From Pseudoalteromonas byunsanensis (lineage in GTDB: Bacteria; Pseudomonadota; Gammaproteobacteria; Enterobacterales; Alteromonadaceae): 64,000 bases of DNA. This document shows positions 9,026 through 18,100 of the stretch, piece after piece. How positions within the stretch are numbered: the first letter of the stretch is position 1; each line of letters opens with the position of its first letter. Below the pieces are notes generated by a model. It was not told the DNA's origin. It did no database searches and worked only from the letters and a program-made list of their open reading frames with translations. The stretch lies in assembly GCF_001854475.1 (NCBI RefSeq), contig NZ_MNAN01000032.1, forward strand, positions 315,788 through 379,787, written 5' to 3'. The position numbers and the translations under genes were made by a program.

Positions 9026-9101
9026 CGATATAAAATTTATTGATTTCAAGATACTAGCAAACTATTCTAGTAGGCTTTCGCTTACTAAGGATAGCTCGCT
9101 T

Positions 9102-10139
9102 GTGAAAAAACCATATTATTTGCAATCAGGTAGCACTATTGCGGTTGTTTCCCCATCTTGGGGGGGACCCGCAACCTTCCCACATATTTATCAGCAAGGC
9201 ATTGATAATTTAGTATCGCTTGGGTTCAACGTTAAACCCTACCCCACGGCAACCATGGATGCAGATACACTGTTTCAGAATCCTAAAGTTCGCGCTGATG
9301 ACATCAACGCTGCGTTTTTAGACCCCGAAATCGACGCAATCATAGCCACGATAGGCGGTTCTGACTCTGCACGTATATTGAAATATTTAGACTTGGAAAC
9401 TATCAGCCAGAATCCCAAACTTTATATGGGTTACTCTGACAGCACGTGCTTAACAACAACACTGAATCAATCTGGAATTGTTACCTTCAATGGACCATCA
9501 GTGATGGCTGGATTGGCGCAACTACATAACTTTGATGATAACTATCAAACCTACCTTAAAGCATTTTTAACAACCAACCCCGCAAAGCGCATGCTGCCCA
9601 CATTTAGTCACTTTTGTCATGGCTACCCCGATTGGGAAAATACAAAACACACAGGCCTATGCCACTCATTTATCAAAAGCAGAGGGCCGCAGGTATTGCA
9701 AGGAAATACTCAGGTCACAGGCAGGTTATTTGGTGGGTGTATTGAGGTGTTAGAAATGCTAAAAGGAACGAACTATTGGCCTGCTACAAATTTTTGGCAA
9801 CAAAAAGTCCTATTTTTGGAAACCTCACAAGAAAAGCCGTCAGTAGAATATATCCGTTATTGGTTACGCAATTATGGGGTGATGGGTGTATTTGAACAAC
9901 TTAGCGCACTGCTAATTGGTCGTCCTAGAGACTATAGCGAACACGAACAGCTTCTCTTGGAAGAAACAGTGCTAAATGTGGTCAAAGAAGAGTTTAATAA
10001 CGACCAACTCGTGGTTATTGCAAACTTAGATTTTGGTCATACCGATCCGCAAGTCATACTGCCATTGGGCATTCAATGCCAAGTAGATCCACAACATGGT
10101 TCTATTACGCTAGTAGAAAAGGTTTTCAATGACCGATGA
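9102..10139 (+). CDS. S66 family peptidase (LD-carboxypeptidase / MccF-like)
   Basis: 345 residues, GTG start. S66 serine peptidases cleave LD bonds in recycled muropeptides (LdcA) or release the toxic nucleotide from microcin C (MccF). The N-terminal motif TIAVVSPSWGGPA and the length are closer to MccF-like members. The nucleophile is Ser112 in MGYSDST. The triad partners should be a Glu in the GGCIEVL region and a His in NLDFGHTDPQ. No signal peptide is present, so it is cytoplasmic. Whether it acts on peptidoglycan fragments or on peptide-nucleotide antibiotics cannot be read from the sequence. Confidence 0.85.
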   Translation: MKKPYYLQSGSTIAVVSPSWGGPATFPHIYQQGIDNLVSLGFNVKPYPTATMDADTLFQNPKVRADDINAAFLDPEIDAIIATIGGSDSARILKYLDLETISQNPKLYMGYSDSTCLTTTLNQSGIVTFNGPSVMAGLAQLHNFDDNYQTYLKAFLTTNPAKRMLPTFSHFCHGYPDWENTKHTGLCHSFIKSRGPQVLQGNTQVTGRLFGGCIEVLEMLKGTNYWPATNFWQQKVLFLETSQEKPSVEYIRYWLRNYGVMGVFEQLSALLIGRPRDYSEHEQLLLEETVLNVVKEEFNNDQLVVIANLDFGHTDPQVILPLGIQCQVDPQHGSITLVEKVFNDR

Positions 10140-10165
10140 GGTTGGATTGTACGAATAATAAACGC

Positions 10166-10203
10166 AAAAAAAACTAAGGCGCAACCTTTGTCGCGCCTAG
10201 TTC
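10166..10203 (-). terminator. Intrinsic terminator of csrB
   Basis: On the minus strand the stem AACTAGGCGC pairs with GCGCCTTAGTT (one bulged base) around a loop, followed by eight T residues. Confidence 0.9.
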
Positions 10204-10560
10204 TGACTACATCCATGATGGGTTTTCCGTTCCCAATGCGTGAAGCCACCTTTTTCTTCATCCCCTGAACGGGTATACATCCTAGTCATACCCCGATACC
10301 ATCCTTGCTTGCTTCCTATATCACGTCCTGTGACTTATCCACTTGCCTACTTGGCCTCCTCTTCACTCATCCTGAGCGCTCCTTAAGCAGCACGCCATGT
10401 GCCTGTCCTGCCTTCCTTGTGTATACCTTCCTGATATACGCCCACTTCCTGTGAGTTCCTAAATCAATCCTTGCTCCTTTATGCTCCTTGCAATTGCAGC
10501 TTACCTTAACCCTCTGCACTCCACTCCATTTGCGATTCCTATCGCTTTGTCTTCCTGACA
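10166..10560 (-). ncRNA. csrB: CsrB-type small RNA that sequesters CsrA
   Basis: Between an S66 peptidase gene and a GNAT gene lies a purine-rich minus-strand transcript region of about 390 nt. I count about 24 GGA triplets between 10204 and 10560, roughly 17 of them AGGA, several within AAGGA or CAGGA. That is about four times chance. The region ends in a strong intrinsic terminator, and a GacA/UvrY-type box lies about 160 bp upstream. GGA-rich hairpin loops bind CsrA dimers and relieve repression of CsrA targets. In E. coli csrB sits between yqcC and syd, and here it lies between the same two genes, which strongly supports the call. A weak -10 match (TAAACT, 10567-10572) places the 5' end near 10560. 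The exact start is inferred. Confidence 0.9.
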
Positions 10561-10718
10561 TGATTAAGTTTACGCTGTTATTCGTGTTCCAAAAGGCAAA
10601 AAAGAAAATATTCTCATTGAAATATTATTGCAAATAAAATAAAGATATTTAATTACAACAGGTTAATGTAAAAAACAGGACGAATAACAGCAGCACAAAA
10701 CACCTTAGCTCACATTCA

Positions 10719-10736
10719 TGTAGGAAAAGTCTTACA
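10719..10736 (-). promoter_or_regulatory. GacA/UvrY-type binding box upstream of csrB
   Basis: The minus strand reads TGTAAGACTTTTCCTACA, an 18-bp imperfect palindrome. It matches the consensus TGTAAG-N6-CTTACA in 11 of 12 defined positions. It lies about 160 bp upstream of the likely csrB start, the distance at which UvrY acts on E. coli csrB. It is squeezed just after the stop codon of the upstream acetyltransferase gene. Confidence 0.75.
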
Positions 10737-10737
10737 A

Positions 10738-11388
10738 CTAGTTTTCCGATCCGTCCGATTGTTGTGTCTTAAATAATAACTCTCCCGTCACTTTCTCAAA
10801 CGAAAGCTGCTTTATTACCTGATATCCATGCCCCAAAAAGAAAGCTTTTTGGGAAGTTTGTGTAATAAACACGGCCATTCCATTGATATCTTTATTGCTT
10901 GAGATCAAATCATCCAATCCGCTAAGTAAATAATGACCGAGCCCTTGTCCTTGTACATGAGGATCAACGGCGATAAAGGCAAGAAAATAGTAATGCCCAT
11001 ATTCTTCTAAAGCGGCTCTAATGGTATTTTCTTTTTCGATTAATTGCTGGGTCTGTAAATATCCAGCGCTTAACATTAAACGCAACCGCCAATGCCAATA
11101 TCGCGATGCTTGTAGCTCTGTTTCCGACTCAAGAACACATGCAACCGCGTATAAATTTGAACCATCAAACAAACCCACCATCGGCTGGCGGCCCTGACCA
11201 AAGCTTGCAAGCTCTTCTCGAATGAAAGCTCTTAGCTTCATTTCATAGCTACTGTCATCTTTTGCAAAGAGCACACTGCGCAACACGTCATCATCGTGAT
11301 ACGCCTGATACAATAAGCTTGCTGCGACACGCATATCTTCTGGTGTTAAGTATTTCACTGCTAGGTTTTGCTGCTGTAGAACGCGCAT
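10738..11388 (-). CDS. GNAT family N-acetyltransferase
   Basis: 216 residues. The acetyl-CoA binding motif A is VDPHVQGQGLGHYLLSGLDD, with QGQGLG matching the (Q/R)xxGx(G/A) signature. The C-terminal strand AVFITQTSQKAFFLGHGYQVI is typical of the fold. No signal or membrane segment is present. The substrate cannot be inferred. The gene lies immediately upstream of the csrB control region on the same strand, and its own stop codon nearly touches the GacA-type box. Confidence 0.85.
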   Translation of the reverse strand: MRVLQQQNLAVKYLTPEDMRVAASLLYQAYHDDDVLRSVLFAKDDSSYEMKLRAFIREELASFGQGRQPMVGLFDGSNLYAVACVLESETELQASRYWHWRLRLMLSAGYLQTQQLIEKENTIRAALEEYGHYYFLAFIAVDPHVQGQGLGHYLLSGLDDLISSNKDINGMAVFITQTSQKAFFLGHGYQVIKQLSFEKVTGELLFKTQQSDGSEN

Positions 11389-11490
11389 AATTTCCCCTTA
11401 TGTTGTTGTTATTAGGGCGAACGGATTGTTGTTAAGTGCACTGTCTACTATAGTTACAGAGTGTTTTTTAGGCAACTTACGGAGTGATTT

Positions 11491-11718
11491 ATGGATACCT
11501 GCAAGCATAACCTTGCCACTTTATTTGCTCAATTAGGATTGGACAACTCACCTGACCAAATAACGAAGTTCGTTAACAAGCATCGCATTGCTGACGATAT
11601 GTTACTCGCTGAAGCGCCTTTTTGGAATGAAGGTCAGCGGCACTTTATCGAAGAGTCTTTGCGTGAAGACGCGGATTGGTGTGAACTGATTGATGAACTA
11701 GATGCCATGCTACGCTAA
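11491..11718 (+). CDS. DUF2789 family small protein
   Basis: 75 residues, acidic and helical, with no signal peptide. The sequence ALLFAQLGL-like start (TLFAQLGLDNS), the segment LAEAPFWNEGQRHFIEESL and the end ADWCELIDELDAMLR match the DUF2789 family, found widely in gammaproteobacteria and of unknown function. A Shine-Dalgarno-like GGAG precedes the ATG. It is monocistronic or the first gene before the next small protein, 48 bp downstream. Confidence 0.8.
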   Translation: MDTCKHNLATLFAQLGLDNSPDQITKFVNKHRIADDMLLAEAPFWNEGQRHFIEESLREDADWCELIDELDAMLR

Positions 11719-11766
11719 CATTTTTAGCTATGGTATGATGCGCTTTATTTGTGTGGAGTAAAGCGC

Positions 11767-12030
11767 ATGCATCCTGCAGTACAAAAGGCAATCGCCGACC
11801 TAGTTGCAGAAGGTAAAACCCCAAGTGTTGCATTAACCAAAGCCCGTTTAAGTGGGTCTATCCCCATGCCTGTCATTATCGCAGGGATCAGTGCCTACAA
11901 AAATAATCCAGATATAGTAACACAGCCTTTGCCACCATTTTCTGAGCAAGACACCCCCTCTGGGCAGAGCCAGCTTGATAGAATCGAGCAAAAGCTTGAT
12001 AGATTATTATTCCTATTAGAGAAAAGCTAA
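11767..12030 (+). CDS. Small protein with a KfrA_N-like helical domain and C-terminal coiled coil
   Basis: 87 residues from the ATG at 11767, chosen because GGAG lies 8 nt upstream. A TTG 18 bp earlier is possible but has no ribosome site. Residues 1-45 (AIADLVAEGKTPSVALTKARL, then PVIIAGISAYKN) follow the G-x-x-P-[ST]-V-A spacing seen in KfrA-type DNA-binding N-termini. The last 20 residues (LDRIEQKLDRLLFLLEK) form a heptad-like coiled coil. A DNA-binding dimer is plausible but unproven. The stop codon is 1 nt before the next ATG, so it is coupled to the DUF2310 gene. Confidence 0.7.
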   Translation: MHPAVQKAIADLVAEGKTPSVALTKARLSGSIPMPVIIAGISAYKNNPDIVTQPLPPFSEQDTPSGQSQLDRIEQKLDRLLFLLEKS

Positions 12031-12031
12031 T

Positions 12032-12805
12032 ATGTTTGTGGTTGATTTAACATTCGATTGCTATCAAGACACGACCCTCGATTTGGCGGAAGTTGCCATC
12101 AATCGAGTGGTTAATGCACTGCGTTTTAATGGCCAAATCATCGGGGATGAATTTCCAACCGTGCTAAAAGATGGCTACTTTATTACTCGGGTTATGTGTC
12201 CACTTGAAGATGCCTTGCACCCGCTCAACCATAGCCCTTTTGTTAAACATGCCATTGACCAATTGCAAAAGGCTGGATTACTTGCGCCCAAGGTCAAAGT
12301 CATAGGACAGGATATCCACGCCAATGGGGCGGATCAGTGTGCCCAGCCCTCAAGCTACATTTTGTATACCACATATGTGCATACATGTAGCCCCTTGTAC
12401 TGTGGTGACGACTTTTTACCCGTGCCACTTTACAAGATCCCTGCCATAGCTAATGGCGACTATAAAGCCCTTATAAAATGGCAAGAAGACTGGCAAGCTT
12501 GCGACCAAATTCAGATCAACGGCGCGACACGCTGTGAATTTGCTGCGCTAGAAGAAATATCAAGTACCAGCAGTGATCTATTCAGAAGAGGGATGGATCT
12601 CTCAAAACGGATCCGGTTTTTAACTAAAAAGCCTGTGTACTATTATATATATCGCGTAGGCGGTGAGAGTTTTGAAGCAGAAAAGCAGCGTAAATGCCCT
12701 AGCTGTCACGGCGAATGGGCACTCAATGAACCTTGGTTTGGATTATTTGATTTTCGCTGCGACAACTGTGAACTCGTGTCAAATATTTCCTGGGATTTTC
12801 AGTAA
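12032..12805 (+). CDS. Zn-ribbon-containing protein, DUF2310 family
   Basis: 257 residues. The last 40 residues hold a zinc ribbon with two Cys pairs (CPSC near 222 and CDNC near 244). The rest is a single soluble domain typical of DUF2310, annotated elsewhere as possibly nucleic-acid-binding. There is no signal peptide. It begins 1 nt after the small coiled-coil protein gene, so the two may act together. It is convergent with syd, with only 1 bp between the stop codons. The function is unknown. Confidence 0.8.
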   Translation: MFVVDLTFDCYQDTTLDLAEVAINRVVNALRFNGQIIGDEFPTVLKDGYFITRVMCPLEDALHPLNHSPFVKHAIDQLQKAGLLAPKVKVIGQDIHANGADQCAQPSSYILYTTYVHTCSPLYCGDDFLPVPLYKIPAIANGDYKALIKWQEDWQACDQIQINGATRCEFAALEEISSTSSDLFRRGMDLSKRIRFLTKKPVYYYIYRVGGESFEAEKQRKCPSCHGEWALNEPWFGLFDFRCDNCELVSNISWDFQ

Positions 12806-12806
12806 A

Positions 12807-13346
12807 CTAGAAACTTACTTGCTGCAAAAAATCCGCTAAATCCGGCGCTAACACATGGTGTGGTGGTTTACCGACATATTCGAGGCACACCTCACCACTG
12901 TTTAGCTTAACACTGAGCAGCAAATCATCTTGTTCTGTTAAGCCTATAAATACAGTCTCTTCTTGTTTTAGCTTTCTTTTCATCAAAACATGGCCGGTAA
13001 TATTTTGCTGTAGTCGCTCATAATCTTCCTGATTCCACGCTTGCAACAATTCGACTTGATGCCCTTCTATGGTGCCAACAATATTGCCCGCAAAAAAACT
13101 ACTATAGTACTCATCCAATGCTGTGGGAAAGGCGCATTCCAGTGCCATTGCCAATTGCTGCAAATTATTTTCATTGGGCTGTGGCGCTGCTTGCCATTGA
13201 ATACGCTCATCATCAATGGGTTCTCCTACTTCACAAGGGCTTGGCCATTGAGGGTCATAGTACATACATGGTAATGACTGATGCTCCTGCTGATAATGCA
13301 CTGCAAAATTTTCATGTAATTGAGATAAAATCTGGTTTATAGCCAT
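12807..13346 (-). CDS. syd: Syd protein (SecY-interacting)
   Basis: 179 residues from the ATG at 13346, close to the E. coli length of 181. A longer reading from 13409 would run into the queF start codon and is rejected. Syd binds SecY at the cytoplasmic face and was linked to quality control of the translocon. Conserved segments are WPSPCEVGEP, FFAGNIVGTIEG, LLQAWNQEDYERLQQNITGH and SGEVCLEYVGKPPHHVLAPDLADFL. It is divergent from queF across 61 bp, as in E. coli. Confidence 0.93.
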   Translation of the reverse strand: MAINQILSQLHENFAVHYQQEHQSLPCMYYDPQWPSPCEVGEPIDDERIQWQAAPQPNENNLQQLAMALECAFPTALDEYYSSFFAGNIVGTIEGHQVELLQAWNQEDYERLQQNITGHVLMKRKLKQEETVFIGLTEQDDLLLSVKLNSGEVCLEYVGKPPHHVLAPDLADFLQQVSF

Positions 13347-13407
13347 ATACTGCCAACCGTGTTGGGATCCGTTATAATATTGCCATTGTAACCACAAATG
13401 GTGAAAC

Positions 13408-14253
13408 ATGACAGATTACACAAATGCCCCTGAGCTAAAAGCCTCAGTCTTAGGTAAAACGACCGAATATGCGTCACACTATGATGCTACTTTGCTGCAC
13501 CCAATCGCGCGTAAGCTCAACCGCGATCAAATCGGGGTAGATGAATCAGCCCTCCCTTTTAAAGGAGAGGACAGTTGGACCGGTTATGAGCTTTCATGGC
13601 TAAACCTCAAAGGTAAGCCGCAGGTTGCAGTAGCAAGCTTTGTATTTCCTTGCCAAAGTTCACATATTATTGAGTCAAAATCTTTTAAGTTGTATTTGAA
13701 TAGTTTTAATCAGAGCCAATTTGAAAGTGCCGCAAAGGTACAAGCTATTCTCACCCAAGACTTATCTAACGCAGCAAATACACAAGTAGAAGTGACGCTT
13801 TATAAGGCCGATGACTATGCTTGTTTGCCATTTACCAAGATGCCAGGTGAGTGTATTGATGACCTGGATATTGAAGTAGATATCTACAGCCCTCAAGCGG
13901 GGATCTTAAAAGGAACCGGTGAAAACAAGGTCAGCGAAACGCTACACAGTCACTTGTTAAAATCAAACTGTTTAATCACATCCCAACCTGATTGGGCCAG
14001 TATTGTCATTTCTTATACTGGCACACAGGTTTGTAGAGAATCTCTATTACGCTATTTAATTTCTTTTCGCAGCCATAACGAATTTCACGAGCAATGTGTT
14101 GAACGTATCTATTGTGAACTTATGAACACGTTTACCTTTGAAAAGCTTGATGTCTACGCCAGATATACGCGACGCGGCGGTTTAGATATCAACCCTTATC
14201 GTTCTAGCGACCAAGATAAAACGCCATTTCAGATCCGCATTAATCGCCAGTAA
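13408..14253 (+). CDS. queF: NADPH-dependent 7-cyano-7-deazaguanine reductase
   Basis: 281 residues, the long bimodular QueF form (E. coli 282). It reduces preQ0 to preQ1 in queuosine biosynthesis. The active-site Cys188 ([11 protein letters not shown]) and Asp195 correspond to E. coli C190 and D197. The NADPH-binding QueF motif [13 protein letters not shown] is at 89-101. The product feeds modification of the GTC/GTA/GTT/GTG-anticodon tRNAs, which include the tRNA-Asp at the left edge. It overlaps the converging cyclophilin gene by 14 bp. Confidence 0.96.
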   Translation: MTDYTNAPELKASVLGKTTEYASHYDATLLHPIARKLNRDQIGVDESALPFKGEDSWTGYELSWLNLKGKPQVAVASFVFPCQSSHIIESKSFKLYLNSFNQSQFESAAKVQAILTQDLSNAANTQVEVTLYKADDYACLPFTKMPGECIDDLDIEVDIYSPQAGILKGTGENKVSETLHSHLLKSNCLITSQPDWASIVISYTGTQVCRESLLRYLISFRSHNEFHEQCVERIYCELMNTFTFEKLDVYARYTRRGGLDINPYRSSDQDKTPFQIRINRQ

Positions 14254-15109
14254 AACTGCGCACAGGCACTTTAATTGCGCATACATCTGCATAATTGGGC
14301 TTGGCCACAAACCAAGCCTCAGGCCTGTTTTTTCTAGCCTCTATCAACGCCTTGAAGTCTTTTGTATTTGTATCAAACACTTTAAATCTAAGCTTATCTT
14401 CTTTGCTAACATCAGCTAGCACTTCCACACTGGTGATAGGATTAAACACTTTTCCAGATTGAGCCGTTCGATCGAGCCGCTGAATATGCTCCATACCTTG
14501 CAATACTTGACCAAACACCGTGGTGTTTTGATCTAGATAACGCTGCGGCGTTAGTGCGATGTAAAACTCTGTGCCGCCAGAGTTAGGTGCATCTTCTCGT
14601 GCCATAGCAAAAGCACCTGTGCAGTGAGTTTGCCATGTGTGTGTACCGCTCGCATTTTGCGCAACGGCAAAGCTATTTAAAAACCCAGTTCGCTCAGCAT
14701 AGCCATCGGTCATATTTAGCGCCGTAATGCTAAGGGGAGTTTTACTTTTATGAATAAATTCTGCGGGTAGTTGCCTTTTAGCTTTAAGAGGCTGCTTTTG
14801 ACTAGTTTCATCACCTCCTTGCGCAACAAAACCTTCCACAAATCGATATACATTTAATCCATCATAGAACCGTTCGCGTGCAAGTAGCTTGATATTATCA
14901 ACATGCATAGGCGCTAGGAATGGATTGAGTTCAACATACACCGCCCCTGTTGCCAGCTGTATTTTCAATACATTTTCAATATTCACTGTTCGCCAAGCCG
15001 ATTCACTAGCTTGGGCAACGATCTCGTGTGGTGCTTTGCTTGCATTAGCGTGCACCTGCAAAGCGCTCAGTACCAACACACCGCTCACTAAGTAACGATA
15101 AATAGACAT
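14240..15109 (-). CDS. Periplasmic cyclophilin-type peptidyl-prolyl isomerase
   Basis: 289 residues from the ATG at 15109. An upstream in-frame extension would read through the 12-bp tandem repeat and has no ribosome site. A signal peptide (about 1-22, ending QVHANA) directs it to the periplasm. The cyclophilin domain covers about 35-215 with motifs [35 protein letters not shown] and [15 protein letters not shown]-terminal extension of about 60 residues has no recognised domain. It lies downstream of tamA-tamB on the same strand and may help outer-membrane protein folding. Confidence 0.88.
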   Translation of the reverse strand: MSIYRYLVSGVLVLSALQVHANASKAPHEIVAQASESAWRTVNIENVLKIQLATGAVYVELNPFLAPMHVDNIKLLARERFYDGLNVYRFVEGFVAQGGDETSQKQPLKAKRQLPAEFIHKSKTPLSITALNMTDGYAERTGFLNSFAVAQNASGTHTWQTHCTGAFAMAREDAPNSGGTEFYIALTPQRYLDQNTTVFGQVLQGMEHIQRLDRTAQSGKVFNPITSVEVLADVSKEDKLRFKVFDTNTKDFKALIEARKNRPEAWFVAKPNYADVCAIKVPVRSFTGD

Positions 15110-15120
15110 GACATATTCCT

Positions 15121-15152
15121 TTTTATTGTTATTTTTATTGTTATTTTTATTG
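15121..15152 (-). repeat. 12-bp tandem repeat upstream of the cyclophilin gene
   Basis: The unit TTTTATTGTTAT occurs 2.67 times without a mismatch. It lies 11 bp upstream of the cyclophilin start and 23 bp after the tamB stop, within the untranslated gap. Such a low-complexity array can change length by slippage and alter the spacing between ribosome site and start codon. Confidence 0.85.
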
Positions 15153-15174
15153 TCTAAGAGGTTCTGTGACTGTA

Positions 15175-18100
15175 TCAGTCCCAATCAAACTTATACAGTA
15201 AATCTATACTGTCATATAAGCCACTGGTTGCTTCAATATAGAGCTTTGAAAATACTCTATAACGAACCGCTATTTCACTCAATGAGTCAAACACGCCCAC
15301 ACGATAACTGACTTGCACACTGGGTGTCAGATATCCAGACACTTCAACCTTAGTCGACTCACCACTGCCTCTTGCACCAAGTGATACATCACTAAATCCG
15401 AGCTTTTCACCTGTTTTGGCCACGAGGTTTTCACTACGATTTAACCCCTGAGATAACAACAATTGTGTCAAGATAGCATTGTTTGAGCTTTCCCCTTCGC
15501 CAAGTGGTTCTCCATTGAGTAAATAAGCGAGTGCTTGAGACTGATCCATCACAGGTTGTGAATAAATTGAAAAACGTGGTGTACTAATACTCCCAGACAA
15601 TTCGATCCCCGCCTCGACCCCATCGGCAGTCACTTCTGGATTACGAATAGCACGAACGTTTAAATAGGGTTTATCCAGCGCACCATTAAAGCCAATTTGC
15701 CCTGTTTTTATGATTAAATCCTGACCGAAGGCACGATAACGGCCCTCAAGCAGTGATAACTCGCCACTGGCAAGAAGCGCCATAGCAGGCACCTTTGTCA
15801 TATCTAAATGACCTGCTATATAACTGTCCAAACCTAAGGCCTTTATTCTGAAATCATCGCCCACTAGTACGTCCACATCGATAGAGTATGCAATAGGAGA
15901 GCGACTAACACGTTCTTTTTTAGCATCAACAATGATCTGATCATCAGACACTTGAATAGCTCCCGCTGGTATATCTTTGATTTCAATACGTCCATAAGGT
16001 ACTTGTACTTTACCCACTACCGAGGCTTGATTATTACCATAATCGACCGTAATATCCGGGGAGATTGTCAACTCAACATTCGTCTCTGGTGAGAGTAAAA
16101 AATCTTGCCCCTGAGCGGTAACACGTGCTGTAAGTTCCGGCTCCCAAGCCATTGTTCCGTCCAACGCCAAACTGCCGCCTTGCTCACCTTGTAATTGCCC
16201 TGTAAGAAAGCCTTGCTTGCCAGCAAATTTAATACCCAATGTCGACGAAACTAAAGAAATAGGAGATATTGGACTGGCAAGTGCAATGTCTGAAATGTTA
16301 ACTTCACCTAATACTTCTGGACTGCTCATGTTTCCAGATAGAGTGATATCACCACTAATATTCCCCGCCAGCTTTACCGATTGCTTTAAATTTTTGCTTA
16401 AAATCGGCGCCAGCGGTGACAAAGACATGTGTACAATTTCTACCGTTGCTCGCACTGAATCGGTATTTTTCGCTGCTAAAGGAAACTCTAGTAACCCCTG
16501 AATTCGTCCCAATACAGATGAATTAACTTGCCAGTCCAACTTTGCTAGCTGCTTGTTACTTGTCAACTGCGTGCTCAAATTCTCAACTGGCAACGTGTGT
16601 GTTTGTCCCTCATGCTGACTATGCACCTTGAGCTGTTGCATTTGTAATTGACCATCCACCTTTTTCAGCTGACCGTCATGCCAAGCAACTGACAACGTTC
16701 CATGGGCAAATCCATCTAGTTGCGCTTTATCAGCAAGCCAATGGTTGACATCTTTGAGCATAAACTGATGCACATGCGCATCTGCACTGCCTGCGCCACT
16801 GGTTATATCCTGCTTACCCGCCACACAAACTTTGCTATTAACCAGCTGCCAACAATGATTGTCCACACGAGCGAAATCCTGAGATACGCTAATATTCGCT
16901 GACTCTAACAGCGTCAGCATTTGTTGCTGATAAGTCAGTTTTGCATCGCTGAGCACACCTTGCCATTGCTGGTTATGCCACCCTCCATTGGCTTTGAGTG
17001 ATGCTTGTAAATCGCCCTTAGTATCCACCGTTACCGTATGCTGGGACTTATCGCCCTGTAACGCGACACGAACATGACTCATTTGCGAAGTGCCGTACTG
17101 AATATTACGGGCCTTAATCTGAGCATTGGTCGCCCAATTAGCTGCACTATCCGTTTGTACCTCTAAATTCACATGACTCGCTATCACACTATCAAAAGCA
17201 AATTGTTCAATCTCTAAAGTCGCTTCAACTTGTGGCGCGCTATGCGCTCCGCTAATCATCATCTTGCCTGTTGAAACGAGATCAACTGGAATTAACGCAT
17301 CATGTTGATGATTAACATCTATTTCTCCTGATAACGCCAGCTCTTGTCCTAATTTACCAGACACCTGTAGCTTACTTTGTCCATAGCTCAAAACCAGTGT
17401 ATTGAGCTGTCCCTGCAAATGTTGATTTAGGTTGAGTTGGGCGTGGGCGGCAATGTCTTTACCCAGCAACTTTCCTGAGACTTTCAACGCGTCCACGTCT
17501 AACAGCCATTGCTCCCCTTCTAAATTGAAGTTAGCTGTCAAATTTGCGCTAAGTTCAGTATCGGGATAATCCGGCAAAAATGTTTTTATTGGTAAAGGAC
17601 TTAACTGCGTTTCTACTTTTCCACTCACCCCTTGCTGCCAGTTGAGCTGTGCGGCCAATGTTGAAACAGACTCTTGCCATTTTAACTGAGCTGCGCTGAT
17701 ATTAAGATCGGTCAATGTCCCTTGTAAGTTGGTAGTAAATGCAATTGGGATGTCTGGCGAAGTACTCCCCTCAAGTATCAATTGTGCTGAGTAATCATTA
17801 GCATCACCGACTACACTCATTGAAGCTTGCTGGATTTGTAACTGCTCTAATGGGACCTGCAACAACCCACCAAGGTGCCACGACTGAGCATCAAATTGCA
17901 TATAGAAAGGCCAGTTCGCGCTAGTTAAGTCTATTTGACCTTGCAGCTCACTTGGATACTCTCCACGGCTTTTAAGTTCTAACTTCAATTCAGATAAGGG
18001 GCCAAACGCATCTATTTGCAATTGATTATTCCCTTTGTCCAAAAGCACGCCCATTTGCAACTGCCATTTCTCAGACCAGCTTATTGTGCCTTGTGATTCA

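Noticed and set aside
10367..10561. Minus-strand open reading frame of 64 codons in the csrB region
   Set aside because: Its codons arise from the GGA-rich RNA. It has no ribosome site and no family resemblance.
13347..13409. Longer Syd reading from 13409
   Set aside because: It would overlap the queF start codon and add 21 residues absent from E. coli Syd.
15110..15184. Extension of the cyclophilin reading into the tandem repeat
   Set aside because: It would put an Asn/Lys string in front of a clean signal peptide and overlap the tamB end.
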